Positions 35,282-44,284 of a stretch of DNA of 64,000 nucleotides are shown in pieces. The DNA is from Shimia sp. Alg240-R146 (lineage in GTDB: Bacteria; Pseudomonadota; Alphaproteobacteria; Rhodobacterales; Rhodobacteraceae): positions 1,178,001 to 1,242,000 of the forward strand of contig NZ_CAMZOK010000001.1 of the NCBI RefSeq assembly GCF_947331465.1, given 5' to 3'. A program made the position numbers and the translations under genes. Numbering within the stretch: the stretch's first letter is position 1; each line of letters opens with the position of its first letter. Below the pieces are notes generated by a model. It made no database searches. It was not told where the DNA came from and was given only the letters and a program-made list of their open reading frames with translations.

Positions 35282-35328
35282 ATCTTATCGACGCTAAGAT
35301 CGGTTGGAAATCTTAGCGTTGTCAAGAT
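35282..35328. promoter_or_regulatory. Pair of 19-bp inverted-repeat operators in the divergent promoter
   Basis: Site 1, ATCTTATCGACGCTAAGAT (35282-35300), and site 2, ATCTTAGCGTTGTCAAGAT (35310-35328), each have ATCTT/AAGAT arms. The reverse complement of site 2 matches site 1 at 15 of 19 positions. Their centres are 28 bases apart, between the CrtI-like gene and the acyl-CoA ligase. This is what TetR dimers bind; the TetR gene at 31930 is the obvious candidate. Confidence 0.7.
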
Positions 35329-35502
35329 AAGTTTGTTTGGGTCGCAGCGGTGCCTTGGAACCTAAATTTTATGGCTTCTAAGCGATGCTCGAGAAATGGC
35401 GTGCGGCAGGTTCCAGCCACGTCAAGCGCAAATATTTGTCGCCAAACGGTGAAAAATTGGATCAAGGTTGCGGCAAGAGCCCGAATGGGCAAGGGAGGAA
35501 AA

Positions 35503-37428
35503 ATGACACAACCACAAACGGACGACGCGTTGTTTCGTCAGTTGCAAGATGCCTATGCCGCAAAGCAGGCGCTTGCACAGACCACGACTTGGGAAGAGAC
35601 ACAGCCTTATCACAGCATCCATGAGATGGTTGCCAGCATGGGCGAAAAGCATCCGGATCAGCCTGCGATCACGTTTCAGCTGACGTCGGATCCCGGCGAT
35701 GCGGGGCGGACGTTGAGCTATGGCGATTTGCGGGCGCAGGTGACGCAATGCGCCAACATGCTGCGGGAGCTTGGCGTGGGTCCAACCGACGTGGTTGCGC
35801 TTGTTTTACCCAATTGCACAGAGACCGTCGTCGCTATGCTCGGGGCCATGTCGGTCGGGATTGTAAACCCGATCAACCCGTTGCTGGAAGCCGAGCAAAT
35901 CAGCGGCATTTTGCGCGAAACCGACGCAAAGGTGGTGATCACGCTGCGCAGCATGCCCAAGACTAACATCGCACAGAAATGCGCTGAGGCCGTGGCACAT
36001 GCTCCGGGCGTGCAGACAATTCTGGAGATCGATCTTGCCAGCTACTTGAGCCCAGTGAAGCGCGGTATTGTGGGCCTGATCCGTCCCAAGAACCCAAACC
36101 GGCACAAGGCGCGGGTTCTGCGCTTTGCCAAAGAGTTGGCACGCCAAGCGTCTGACGCCCTTGATTTTGAAGACGTCAAAGAGGACCGTTACGCCGCCTA
36201 TTTTCATACCGGTGGCACCACAGGCACGCCGAAAGTGGCGCAGCATAAAGTGTCAGCAATCATCTATCAGGGCTGGATGTTCAGCGACGGAATGATCTCG
36301 ACGGATGACGTTATCATGTGCCCGTTGCCTCTGTTTCATGTGATGGCGGGGCACGTGATTTTGGGTCAATCTGTGCAAGGTGGTGCGCATCTGATCCTGC
36401 CGACGCCACAGGGATTCCGCGGAGAGGGTGTATTTGACAACTACTGGAAGCTGGTCGCGCGCTATAAAGCGACAGCAGCTATCATCGTGCCGACGGCTGC
36501 AGCGGCGTTGATGCAGCGGCCTGTGGACGCGGATGTGTCCTCGTTGCGGCTAGCAACATCCGGTTCGGCACCAATGCCTATGGACCTGTTTCGCCAGTTC
36601 AACGAAGCGACGGGCCTGTCGGTGATGGAAGGCTACGGCATGACCGAGAACACCTGTATGGCGTCGATCACACCGCCTGGTGTCGCGGACAAGGTTGGCT
36701 CGGTCGGGGTTCCGGTGCCGTTTGCGGACGTGAAGGTTCTGGACGTCAAGGGTGACGGAACCGCAACCGAACGGGGTGTCGATGAGATTGGCGAAATTTG
36801 CGTGTATTCGCCGGGCGTGAATGTTGGGGCTACCTATATCGAAGCTGACAAAAACGTCGGGCTCTATGCGGCGGAGAAATACCTGCGGACCGGCGATCTG
36901 GGACGCAAGGATGCGGATGGCTATATCTGGATCACGGGACGCGCGAAGGATCTGATAATTCGTGGCGGTCACAACATCGATCCGGCCGTGATCGAAGAGG
37001 CTTTGATGGCGCATCACGACGTGTCCTTTGTGGCTGCTGTCGGCCAGCCGGACGAAAGCGCGGGCGAGCTGCCATGTGCTTATGTCGAGTTGGTTGAGGG
37101 CGCGAATTTGTCCTCGGAAGCGCTGCTGGATTTTGCCAAGCAACACATCTCGGAACGGGCGGCGACGCCGAAGCAACTTGAGATCGTGGACGAGATGCCG
37201 CTGACGCTGGTGGGCAAAGTGTTCAAGCCGGAGCTGCGCAAACGCGCAATCACGCGGGTGTTTGACGCGGCCTTGGCCAAGGTCGGAGCGGAGCAGCGCG
37301 TGTCGGCCGTGTTGGACGACAAAAAGCGTGGGCTCGTGGCGCAGATTGCACCCAAGGTTGAGGCAGATGCCGCCAAAGTCGAGGATGCCTTAAAGGGGTT
37401 TATTCCGGTTTGGGAATGGTCCGAGTAA
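35503..37428 (+). CDS. Acyl-CoA synthetase (AMP-dependent ligase)
   Basis: A 641-residue ANL ligase that activates a carboxylic acid through an acyl-AMP to its CoA thioester. Start ATG 35503 has GGGAGGA upstream; the frame also runs back to 35350 without conserved residues. Motifs: YFHTGGTTGTPKVAQ (P-loop), GYGMTENTCMAS, YLRTGDLGRKDADGYIWITGRAKDLIIRGGHNI and the catalytic lysine in LTLVGKVFKP. An about 80-residue C-terminal extension follows. Divergent from the CrtI-like operon across a shared operator, so both are probably induced by the same acid or CoA ester. Confidence 0.9.
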   Translation: MTQPQTDDALFRQLQDAYAAKQALAQTTTWEETQPYHSIHEMVASMGEKHPDQPAITFQLTSDPGDAGRTLSYGDLRAQVTQCANMLRELGVGPTDVVALVLPNCTETVVAMLGAMSVGIVNPINPLLEAEQISGILRETDAKVVITLRSMPKTNIAQKCAEAVAHAPGVQTILEIDLASYLSPVKRGIVGLIRPKNPNRHKARVLRFAKELARQASDALDFEDVKEDRYAAYFHTGGTTGTPKVAQHKVSAIIYQGWMFSDGMISTDDVIMCPLPLFHVMAGHVILGQSVQGGAHLILPTPQGFRGEGVFDNYWKLVARYKATAAIIVPTAAAALMQRPVDADVSSLRLATSGSAPMPMDLFRQFNEATGLSVMEGYGMTENTCMASITPPGVADKVGSVGVPVPFADVKVLDVKGDGTATERGVDEIGEICVYSPGVNVGATYIEADKNVGLYAAEKYLRTGDLGRKDADGYIWITGRAKDLIIRGGHNIDPAVIEEALMAHHDVSFVAAVGQPDESAGELPCAYVELVEGANLSSEALLDFAKQHISERAATPKQLEIVDEMPLTLVGKVFKPELRKRAITRVFDAALAKVGAEQRVSAVLDDKKRGLVAQIAPKVEADAAKVEDALKGFIPVWEWSE

Positions 37429-37452
37429 GCCAATCTTTTGCTTTAAAAATCG

Positions 37453-37486
37453 GGCGTTGTGATCGAGGGATTACAGCGCCTTTTTT
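37453..37486 (+). terminator. Intrinsic terminator of the acyl-CoA ligase gene
   Basis: GGCGTTGT at 37453 pairs with ACAGCGCC ending 37480 (one G-U), then TTTTTT. It sits 25 bases after the stop. Confidence 0.85.
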
Positions 37487-37589
37487 GTGCGATTGGGAGT
37501 ACTCGCAAGGGATACGCGAAATAATGATGGGCAAGGTCCGTGGCCAAAGCTAGGCTGCGCTGAACGAAGACTTGGGAGCGATGCGTATC

Positions 37590-38636
37590 ATGAAACTGTC
37601 GGAAAATCCGTACAAAGGACAAGGTAAAATTTGCGCGGGGTTCCCTTACCCGTCCGACGATGCAGAGCGCGTTGCCGCATTGTTGGGGCTTTGCCCCGTT
37701 GCGTCCGAAACGCCTTTGGTTGACGCAGGCGCAGCGGCCGCTGTGGGCGCGTTTTGGGTCAAAGATGAGCGCACCCGCATGGGGCTTGGATCGTTCAAGG
37801 CGCTGGGCGCAGCTTATGTGATTGCGCGGCAGGCATGGGACGCGAGTGAAGGTAATCCCGGGGCGCAAAGCCTTGTGGGGCGCACGTATGTGACGGCCAG
37901 TGCAGGCAACCACGGCATGAGCGTTGCGGCCGGAGCGCGGGTGTTTGGCGCACAATCGGTTGTGTATATTGCTGAAACAGTGCCGGAAAGTTTTGCGGTT
38001 CGGTTGGCGGATCGCGGCGCGCAGGTGGTGCGCGAAGGCGCGGATTATGCGGCGTCAATGGTTGCGGCGCAACATGCGGCGCAGGACAACGGCTGGATTC
38101 TTTTGTCAGACAGTTCGTGGGACGGCTATGCCGAGTTGCCGCACATCCTTATGGAAGGCTATTTGCAGATGGCGGCAGAGGTCGTGCGGCAATGTCCTGA
38201 GGTGCCGACGCATGTGATGCTGCAAGCTGGCGTCGGTGGATTGGCCGGAGCCGTGGCCGCTTATGTGCGCAAGGTCTGGGGCGAAGGTCCAAAGATCGTT
38301 GTGGTGGAACCTTCGGCGGCGCCCGCATTGCAAGCCAGCATCGAAGCGGGAGCGCCGGTGATTGCGGACGGGCCCGACAGCATAATGGGGCGACTGGATT
38401 GCAAGGAGCCGTCGCTGATTGCGCTGAACGGTTTGGCGCGGGATGCGGATGGGTTTCTTACGCTGGAAGATGATTTGGTGGCGGGCTATCTGCCTGATAT
38501 GGCGGCGGCGGGACTTGAAACCACTGCTTCTGGCGGCGCCGGTTTGGCAGCGGTTCTGGACGCCGACGCACGGGCTTTGATCGGGCTGGATGAATCCAGC
38601 CGCGTGTTGTGTTTCCTCTCGGAGGTGCCGGATTGA
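37590..38636 (+). CDS. PLP-dependent lyase (diaminopropionate ammonia-lyase-like)
   Basis: A 348-residue fold-type II PLP enzyme. Start 37590 is the ATG that best fits GGGAG upstream; in-frame alternatives lie at 37572 and 37581. The Schiff-base lysine is in RMGLGSFKALGAAYV, the phosphate-side loop SAGNHGMSVAAGARVFGA, and the domain VMLQAGVGGLAGAVAAYV closely follows diaminopropionate ammonia-lyase; threonine dehydratase-like EutB is another relative. It probably eliminates ammonia from a small amino acid. The next gene starts on its stop codon. Confidence 0.82.
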   Translation: MKLSENPYKGQGKICAGFPYPSDDAERVAALLGLCPVASETPLVDAGAAAAVGAFWVKDERTRMGLGSFKALGAAYVIARQAWDASEGNPGAQSLVGRTYVTASAGNHGMSVAAGARVFGAQSVVYIAETVPESFAVRLADRGAQVVREGADYAASMVAAQHAAQDNGWILLSDSSWDGYAELPHILMEGYLQMAAEVVRQCPEVPTHVMLQAGVGGLAGAVAAYVRKVWGEGPKIVVVEPSAAPALQASIEAGAPVIADGPDSIMGRLDCKEPSLIALNGLARDADGFLTLEDDLVAGYLPDMAAAGLETTASGGAGLAAVLDADARALIGLDESSRVLCFLSEVPD

Positions 38637-39781
38637 GCGGGCGCGGATTTCCCGAAGCGGAGTTCGAGAGCCGCTGCTCCAAGGCGCAGGCCAAAATGGC
38701 CGAGGCCGGGCTTGCGGCGTTGTTGGTGACCAGCGAGCCTGAGGTGCGGTATTTCACCGGCTATCTCACGCGGTTTTGGGAGAGCCCGACGCGCCCTTGG
38801 TTTCTGATTGTGCCCGCGAGCGGTAAGCCGATTGCAGTGATCCCCTCGATCGGTTCGGCGTTGATGGGGCAGACGTGGATTGACGACATCCGCACGTGGT
38901 CCGCGCCGGATTTGCGCGATGATGGAGTGAGTTTGCTTGCGGAAACTTTGCGCGAAATGGTGCCGGAGGGCGGCCAAATTGGCGTGCCGGATGGACATGA
39001 AACCCATTTGCGTATGCCCTTGGCGGATCTGCATCGCGTGCAAGCCGACATTGGTGGGCGCGACGTCACTGGGGACGGTGGCATTCTGCGGGCTTTGCGG
39101 ATGGTGAAATCTGATGCGGAGATCGCAAAGATTGAGACCGCTTGCGCGATTGCCGGGCGGGCATTTGGCCGCGTGCCGGAAATTGCGCGGGCAGGTGTGC
39201 CGCTAGAAGACGTTTACCGGCGGTTTCAAATGTTGTGTCTGGAGGAGGGCGCTGATTGGGTGTCGTATCTTGCGGGCGGGGCGGAGCAGGGCGGTTATGG
39301 CGATGTCATTTCACCGGCCACGGATGCGCCGTTGCAAACAGGCGATGTGTTGATGCTGGACACGGGCGTGGTCTGGGACGGGTATTTTTCAGACTTTGAT
39401 CGCAACTGGTCGATTGGACCCGCATCGCCCGCTGTCAAAGACGCCCATGCCAGATTGATTGAGGCGTCGGATGCCGCGTTTGCGATGGCCAAGCCCGGCG
39501 TGACGGCGGCGGAGGTGTTTCACGCCATGAACGATGAGGTTGCGGCAGACGGCGGTACAGACGCGGGGCGATTGGGCCATGGTCTGGGTATGTCGCTGAC
39601 GGAATGGCCGTCTTTGATCCCGTCAGACCACACTGTGCTGGAGGCAGGAATGGTGTTAACACTGGAGCCAGGCATTGCCGTGGGAGACAAGATCCTGGTG
39701 CATGAAGAAGACATAGTCATCACCACGACGGGTGCGCGGTTTCTGTCACCGCGGGCAGGACAGGAGTTGCCTGAATTATGA
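38633..39781 (+). CDS. M24-family hydrolase (Xaa-Pro peptidase / ectoine hydrolase-like)
   Basis: A 382-residue pita-bread-fold metallohydrolase starting at TTG 38633, overlapping the lyase stop (TTGA), with GGAGG upstream. Five metal ligands are seen: LDTGVVWDGYFSDFDRNW (two Asp), GHGLGMS (His), TLEPGI (Glu) and HEEDIVIT (Glu). Its pairing with a PLP lyase and an Asp/Glu racemase-like gene matches part of ectoine/hydroxyectoine utilisation sets, where an M24 enzyme opens the ring, but the deacetylase is absent, so another small cyclic or amide substrate is possible. Confidence 0.82.
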   Translation: MSGRGFPEAEFESRCSKAQAKMAEAGLAALLVTSEPEVRYFTGYLTRFWESPTRPWFLIVPASGKPIAVIPSIGSALMGQTWIDDIRTWSAPDLRDDGVSLLAETLREMVPEGGQIGVPDGHETHLRMPLADLHRVQADIGGRDVTGDGGILRALRMVKSDAEIAKIETACAIAGRAFGRVPEIARAGVPLEDVYRRFQMLCLEEGADWVSYLAGGAEQGGYGDVISPATDAPLQTGDVLMLDTGVVWDGYFSDFDRNWSIGPASPAVKDAHARLIEASDAAFAMAKPGVTAAEVFHAMNDEVAADGGTDAGRLGHGLGMSLTEWPSLIPSDHTVLEAGMVLTLEPGIAVGDKILVHEEDIVITTTGARFLSPRAGQELPEL

Positions 39782-40515
39782 GCCATTTGCCATACACTTT
39801 GGATGTCGATGATCCCGCGGTTCCGCCAATGGGGCTGATTGTTTTGCAGACGGATGAAACCATTGAGCCGGAGTTTCGGCGCAGTTTTTCCGACCACGCC
39901 AACCCGCTCTATGTCTCTCGCATTCGCAGTGGCGTCGAGGTGACCACAGACAGCCTTTCATCGATGGCGGCGGATTTACGCCAAGCTGCTGATCTACTGC
40001 CCAAAGCGCGCCGATTTGGGGTCGTGGGCTATGGCTGTACGTCGGCGAGTTCGGTGATTGGATCAGACAAGGTCGAAGACTTGGTGCGCGCAGGGTGTGA
40101 CACGGCAACGGTGACAAACCCACTTAGGGCTGCGGTGGCCTGTGCAAAGGATTTGGGCATTTCACGGCTCGCCCTTTTGTCGCCGTACATCGAAGAAGTG
40201 ACTGTGCCGTTGCGTGCGGCGTTTGCCCGAGACGGGATCGAAATGGACGTTTTTGGCAGCTTTGGGGTGGCCGAAGAGGCCAAGGTGGTGCGCATTTCCA
40301 ACGATTCTGTTGTTGAGGCCGCATGCGCCTTGGGGGCCGATTCGGCCGTTGAAGGCGTGTTCATAAGTTGTACAAATCTGCGAACTTTTGAGGCAGTGAA
40401 ACGCGTTCAGAATCGGATCGAAAAGCCGGTTTTGTCCAGCAATCAAAGCCTTGCGTGGCATATGCGCAAATTGAGCGACGCCCAAAAATCGGGCGCTCAA
40501 ACGTCGGTGCAGTAA
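39778..40515 (+). CDS. Asp/Glu racemase-fold protein (maleate isomerase/EutA-like)
   Basis: A 245-residue protein of the aspartate/glutamate racemase superfamily. Two catalytic-position cysteines are visible, GYGCTSASS near residue 84 and VFISCTNLRT near residue 197, and the PMGLIVLQTDETIEPEF opening is like arylmalonate decarboxylase or maleate isomerase. ATG overlaps the previous stop (ATGA). Third gene of the lyase-hydrolase operon; EutA is a relative. Substrate unknown. Confidence 0.82.
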   Translation: MSHLPYTLDVDDPAVPPMGLIVLQTDETIEPEFRRSFSDHANPLYVSRIRSGVEVTTDSLSSMAADLRQAADLLPKARRFGVVGYGCTSASSVIGSDKVEDLVRAGCDTATVTNPLRAAVACAKDLGISRLALLSPYIEEVTVPLRAAFARDGIEMDVFGSFGVAEEAKVVRISNDSVVEAACALGADSAVEGVFISCTNLRTFEAVKRVQNRIEKPVLSSNQSLAWHMRKLSDAQKSGAQTSVQ

Positions 40516-40626
40516 CGGAATTGTCGTTTTCGGTCTTGCTAAAGTCGCTCACAGCCCGTTGTAATGGGGGGGTCAAATGCGACGGCGGGATCAACCTGCT
40601 GCGACAACATTAGACAGGGAGATACC

Positions 40627-41727
40627 GTGGCCGATACGGCAATCGATAACGCGTTCGTCGAGTTCGCGCGCGTGCAAAAATCATACGACGGTGAAAACCT
40701 CGTCGTGAAAGACCTCAATCTTTCCATGCCGCAGGGCGAGTTCCTGACCATGCTTGGCCCCTCAGGGTCTGGCAAAACCACCTGCCTCATGATGTTGGCT
40801 GGATTTGAGACTGCGACCCACGGAGAAATCCTGTTGGGCGGCACATCGATCAACAACATCCCGCCGCACAAACGCGGTATTGGTATGGTTTTTCAGAACT
40901 ATGCGCTGTTCCCGCACATGACTGTGGCCGAAAACCTGTCCTTCCCTTTGGAAGTGCGCAAGTTGGGCAAGTCGGAGCGGGAAGCCAAAGTGAAACGCGC
41001 CTTGGACATGGTCCAGATGGGTGAGTTTGGCGGGCGGCGTCCGGCACAGCTTTCGGGCGGTCAGCAGCAACGGATCGCGCTTGCGCGGGCCTTGGTGTTT
41101 GAACCTGAACTGGTGCTGATGGACGAGCCACTTGGCGCGCTGGACAAGCAGCTGCGCGAACACATGCAGTTCGAGATCACGCGTTTGGCGCATGAGTTGG
41201 GCATCACCACAGTTTATGTGACGCACGACCAAACCGAAGCTTTGACCATGTCTGACCGTGTGGCGGTATTTGACGATGGCCGCATTCAGCAACTCGCGCC
41301 GCCAGACCAGCTTTATGAAGAGCCGGAAAACAGCTTCGTGGCGCAGTTCATTGGCGAAAACAACACGCTTGAAGGTGTAGTGACTTCGATCAGCGGCGAC
41401 GCCTGCGTGGTCACTCTGGACGATGGAGTGGAGATCGACGCAATGCCGGTCAACGTCACAAAGGTTGGTGAACGTACCAAGGTTTCGATCCGCCCTGAGC
41501 GCGTTGAATTCAACAAGGACCGCCTGAACCCCGAAGCGCATACGCTGAAGGCGAAGGTGCTGGAATTCATCTATATGGGCGACATTTTCCGCTTCCGTCT
41601 GTCGGTGGCCGGCAATGACGACTTTATCGTGAAAACGCGGAATGCGCCGGATGCGATCAAGCTTCAGGCTGGACAAGAAATCGAAATCGGCTGGTTGCCG
41701 CAGGATTGTCGAGCGCTGGACGCGTAA
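40627..41727 (+). CDS. ABC transporter ATP-binding protein (PotA-like)
   Basis: A 366-residue ATPase of polyamine/opine-type importers. Start GTG 40627 has AGGGAGA upstream. LGPSGSGKTTCLMMLAG (Walker A), QLSGGQQQRIALARAL (signature), VLMDEPLGALD (Walker B) and VTHDQTEALTMSD (switch His) are followed by the C-terminal TOBE domain (SIRPERVEF). First of four transporter genes; binding protein, two permeases and creatinase follow on the same strand. Confidence 0.93.
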   Translation: MADTAIDNAFVEFARVQKSYDGENLVVKDLNLSMPQGEFLTMLGPSGSGKTTCLMMLAGFETATHGEILLGGTSINNIPPHKRGIGMVFQNYALFPHMTVAENLSFPLEVRKLGKSEREAKVKRALDMVQMGEFGGRRPAQLSGGQQQRIALARALVFEPELVLMDEPLGALDKQLREHMQFEITRLAHELGITTVYVTHDQTEALTMSDRVAVFDDGRIQQLAPPDQLYEEPENSFVAQFIGENNTLEGVVTSISGDACVVTLDDGVEIDAMPVNVTKVGERTKVSIRPERVEFNKDRLNPEAHTLKAKVLEFIYMGDIFRFRLSVAGNDDFIVKTRNAPDAIKLQAGQEIEIGWLPQDCRALDA

Positions 41728-41805
41728 AGCTTTAGCAGTTGAAAGCCCGGACGCGAGATCCGGGGAAACTAACCAAATCAAAAAGTTCAATTAGGAGTGT
41801 ATGAA

Positions 41806-42894
41806 ATGAAAACCAAACTGACAGCTCTCGCCGTCACAACCGCACTGGTGGCCCCTGCCGCTATGGCTCAGGAAATGACCATCGTGTCTTGGGGCGGTGC
41901 CTATTCCAAATCGCAACTGCGGGCGTATCACGAGCCCTATACGGCAAAAACCGGCGTAAGCATCATCAACGATGACAGCTCTGCCGAAGCCGTAGCCAAG
42001 CTGCGTGCGATGGACGAAGCCGGCAACGTGACATGGGACGTTGTGGACGTTGTTGCAGCAGACGCGATCCGTCTGTGTGACGAAGGTCTGGCGATGGAAA
42101 TCGATGCTGACACAATGCTGGCAGCGGCACCTGATGGCACGTCTGCATCTGAAGACTTTGGCGACCTGCTGGTATCCGACTGCTTTATCCCGCAGATCGT
42201 GTACTCGACCACATTCGGCTATCGCACCGATCTGGTGGGTGACACTGCGCCAACCGAGATCTGCGCTGTGTTTGACACCGACGCATATCCTGGCAAGCGT
42301 TCGCTGGAAAAGCGTCCGATCAACAACATGGAATGGGCTCTGCTGTGTGACGGCGTTGCCAAATCCGACGTCTATGACGTTCTGGCGACCCCAGAAGGTC
42401 AGGATCAGGCCCTTGCCAAGCTCGACACCATCAAAGACGACGTGATCTGGTGGTCTGCCGGTGCTGACACACCTCAACTGCTGGCTGACGGCGAAGTTAT
42501 CATGGGTTCGACCTACAACGGTCGTCTGTTCTCGGTGATCGAAGAGCAGAAACAGCCGGTTGCCATGCTTTGGGACGCGCAGGTGTTTGACCTGGACGGT
42601 TGGATCATTCCTGCCGGTCTGTCTGATGAGCGTAAAGCGCAGGCTCTGGACTACATCATGTTCGCAACCGACACCCAGCGTCTGGCGGATCAGGCCAAGT
42701 ACATCTCGTACGGTCCTGCACGTAAGTCGTCCGCTCCGCTGGTTGGCAAGCACGCCGACATGGGTATCGATATGGCACCACACATGCCAACAGATCCAGA
42801 AAACGCCAAGAACACGTTCCTCTACAACTACGAGTTCTGGGCTGACTACCGTGACGACATCGACGCCAAATTCCAGGCGTGGCTGGCGAAGTAA
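41806..42894 (+). CDS. Periplasmic substrate-binding protein (PotD-like)
   Basis: A 362-residue exported binding protein with TAGGAG before ATG 41806 and signal peptide MKTKLTALAVTTALVAPAAMA. MTIVSWGGAYSKSQLRAY and the later GSTYNGRLF / WDAQVFDLDGWIIPAG segments fit the polyamine/opine-binding (PotD-like) family. The genetic link to creatinase suggests creatine or another guanidino compound as ligand, an inference. A strong hairpin follows the stop. Confidence 0.92.
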   Translation: MKTKLTALAVTTALVAPAAMAQEMTIVSWGGAYSKSQLRAYHEPYTAKTGVSIINDDSSAEAVAKLRAMDEAGNVTWDVVDVVAADAIRLCDEGLAMEIDADTMLAAAPDGTSASEDFGDLLVSDCFIPQIVYSTTFGYRTDLVGDTAPTEICAVFDTDAYPGKRSLEKRPINNMEWALLCDGVAKSDVYDVLATPEGQDQALAKLDTIKDDVIWWSAGADTPQLLADGEVIMGSTYNGRLFSVIEEQKQPVAMLWDAQVFDLDGWIIPAGLSDERKAQALDYIMFATDTQRLADQAKYISYGPARKSSAPLVGKHADMGIDMAPHMPTDPENAKNTFLYNYEFWADYRDDIDAKFQAWLAK

Positions 42895-42912
42895 TCGTCT
42901 GTCTATGACTTC

Positions 42913-42939
42913 CTGAGGGGGCGGGCTTCGCCCCCTCAG
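42913..42939 (+). other. Eleven-pair hairpin between binding-protein and permease genes
   Basis: CTGAGGGGGCG (42913-42923) pairs perfectly with CGCCCCCTCAG (42929-42939), loop GGCTT. No T-run follows. In ABC importer operons such stems often protect the binding-protein message so that it exceeds the permeases. Confidence 0.65.
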
Positions 42940-42992
42940 ACCCTACTGACGGCGGACAAACCGCTGCGAAAACAACCGACGGGATCAGGAAT

Positions 42993-44279
42993 ATGAGCGA
43001 CGCAACGCAGCCGGATACGGCGATAGCGGGTCCGGTGCTGGCCGCAGATGGCACACCGTTGAAACGCAGCCTGGCACGGTCTTTGCGGGTTCAAAAAATG
43101 CGCGCGATGGCCTTGATTGCGCCGCTTCTGATTTTCGTCCTCGTCTCCTTTATTATCCCGATTGGCTCGATGCTGTTTCGGTCTGTTGAAAACGGCATGG
43201 TTGAGCAAACGCTCCCATTGACGGTTGTCGAGCTGCAGAACTGGGACGCGTCGACCGGCGACCTGCCAGATGAGCAGCTTTACGCAGCCTTTGTGGCTGA
43301 CATGGTTGTGGCTATCGATGCCAAACGACACACACGCCTTGGAACGCGCCTGAACTATGAACAAACCGGCATGTCGTCGCTGTTCCGCAAATCCGGGCGC
43401 AAGATTAAGAAACTTGATCCGGCGACGGACGGGCCTTTCAAAGAACAGCTGATCGATATTGATAAGAAATGGGGCGAGCATGAAACCTGGGCCGTGATCA
43501 AAACGCATTCGGTTGCGATCACCAACGGATACTTTCTAAACGCCATCGATATGCAGCGCACGCCGGATGGCGCGCAGGCGCAACCCGAAGACAAACGCAT
43601 CCTGATCACGCTGTTTAAACGCACGTTGATCATGTCGATGATCATTACCTGTTCCTGCATTGCTCTGGCCTATCCCGTGGCGTGGTTGCTGGCCAACCTG
43701 CCAGCGCGCTCTGCCAATATGCTGATGATCCTTGTGCTTTTGCCATTCTGGACGTCTCTCTTGGTGCGGACCTCGGCGTGGAAAGTGATGTTGCAACAGC
43801 AAGGCGTGATCAACGACGTGCTTGTGTGGCTGGGTATGGTGTCTGACGCCTCTCGACTTGTGTTGATCAACAACCAGACAGGCACGATTATTGCGATGAC
43901 GCACATCTTGCTGCCGTTCATGATCCTGCCGATGTATTCGGTGATGCGCACCATCCAGCCGACCTATTTGCGGGCGGCCAAGTCCATGGGTGCGACGAAT
44001 TGGACGGCCTTCTGGCGGGTGTACTTCCCCTTGTCAGTTCCCGGCATTGGGGCGGGTTCGATCCTCGTCTTCATTCTCTCGATCGGCTACTACATCACGC
44101 CGGAAATCGTGGGCGGCACCAAAGGTGTCTTCATCTCGAACCGCATTGCCTATCACATTTCAAGTTCGCTGAACTGGGGTTTGGCTGCCGCGCTCGGCAC
44201 GATCCTTCTGGCAGTCGTGCTGATACTCTACTGGGCCTATGACAAGATTGTCGGCATCGACAACGTGAAGTTGGGATAA
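42993..44279 (+). CDS. ABC transporter permease (PotB-like)
   Basis: A 428-residue inner-membrane permease. One membrane helix (IAPLLIFVLVSFIIPIGSM) is followed by a periplasmic loop of about 150 residues, longer than in PotB, then five further helices. The coupling EAA-like loop is LRAAKSMGATNWTAFWRVYFPLSVPG. It is the first of two permeases, followed five bases later by the second. Confidence 0.92.
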   Translation: MSDATQPDTAIAGPVLAADGTPLKRSLARSLRVQKMRAMALIAPLLIFVLVSFIIPIGSMLFRSVENGMVEQTLPLTVVELQNWDASTGDLPDEQLYAAFVADMVVAIDAKRHTRLGTRLNYEQTGMSSLFRKSGRKIKKLDPATDGPFKEQLIDIDKKWGEHETWAVIKTHSVAITNGYFLNAIDMQRTPDGAQAQPEDKRILITLFKRTLIMSMIITCSCIALAYPVAWLLANLPARSANMLMILVLLPFWTSLLVRTSAWKVMLQQQGVINDVLVWLGMVSDASRLVLINNQTGTIIAMTHILLPFMILPMYSVMRTIQPTYLRAAKSMGATNWTAFWRVYFPLSVPGIGAGSILVFILSIGYYITPEIVGGTKGVFISNRIAYHISSSLNWGLAAALGTILLAVVLILYWAYDKIVGIDNVKLG

Positions 44280-44284
44280 GACAA

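Noticed and set aside
40516..40626. Guanidine-type riboswitch before the importer/creatinase genes
   Set aside because: No conserved ACGR or other riboswitch signature could be recognised in the leader.
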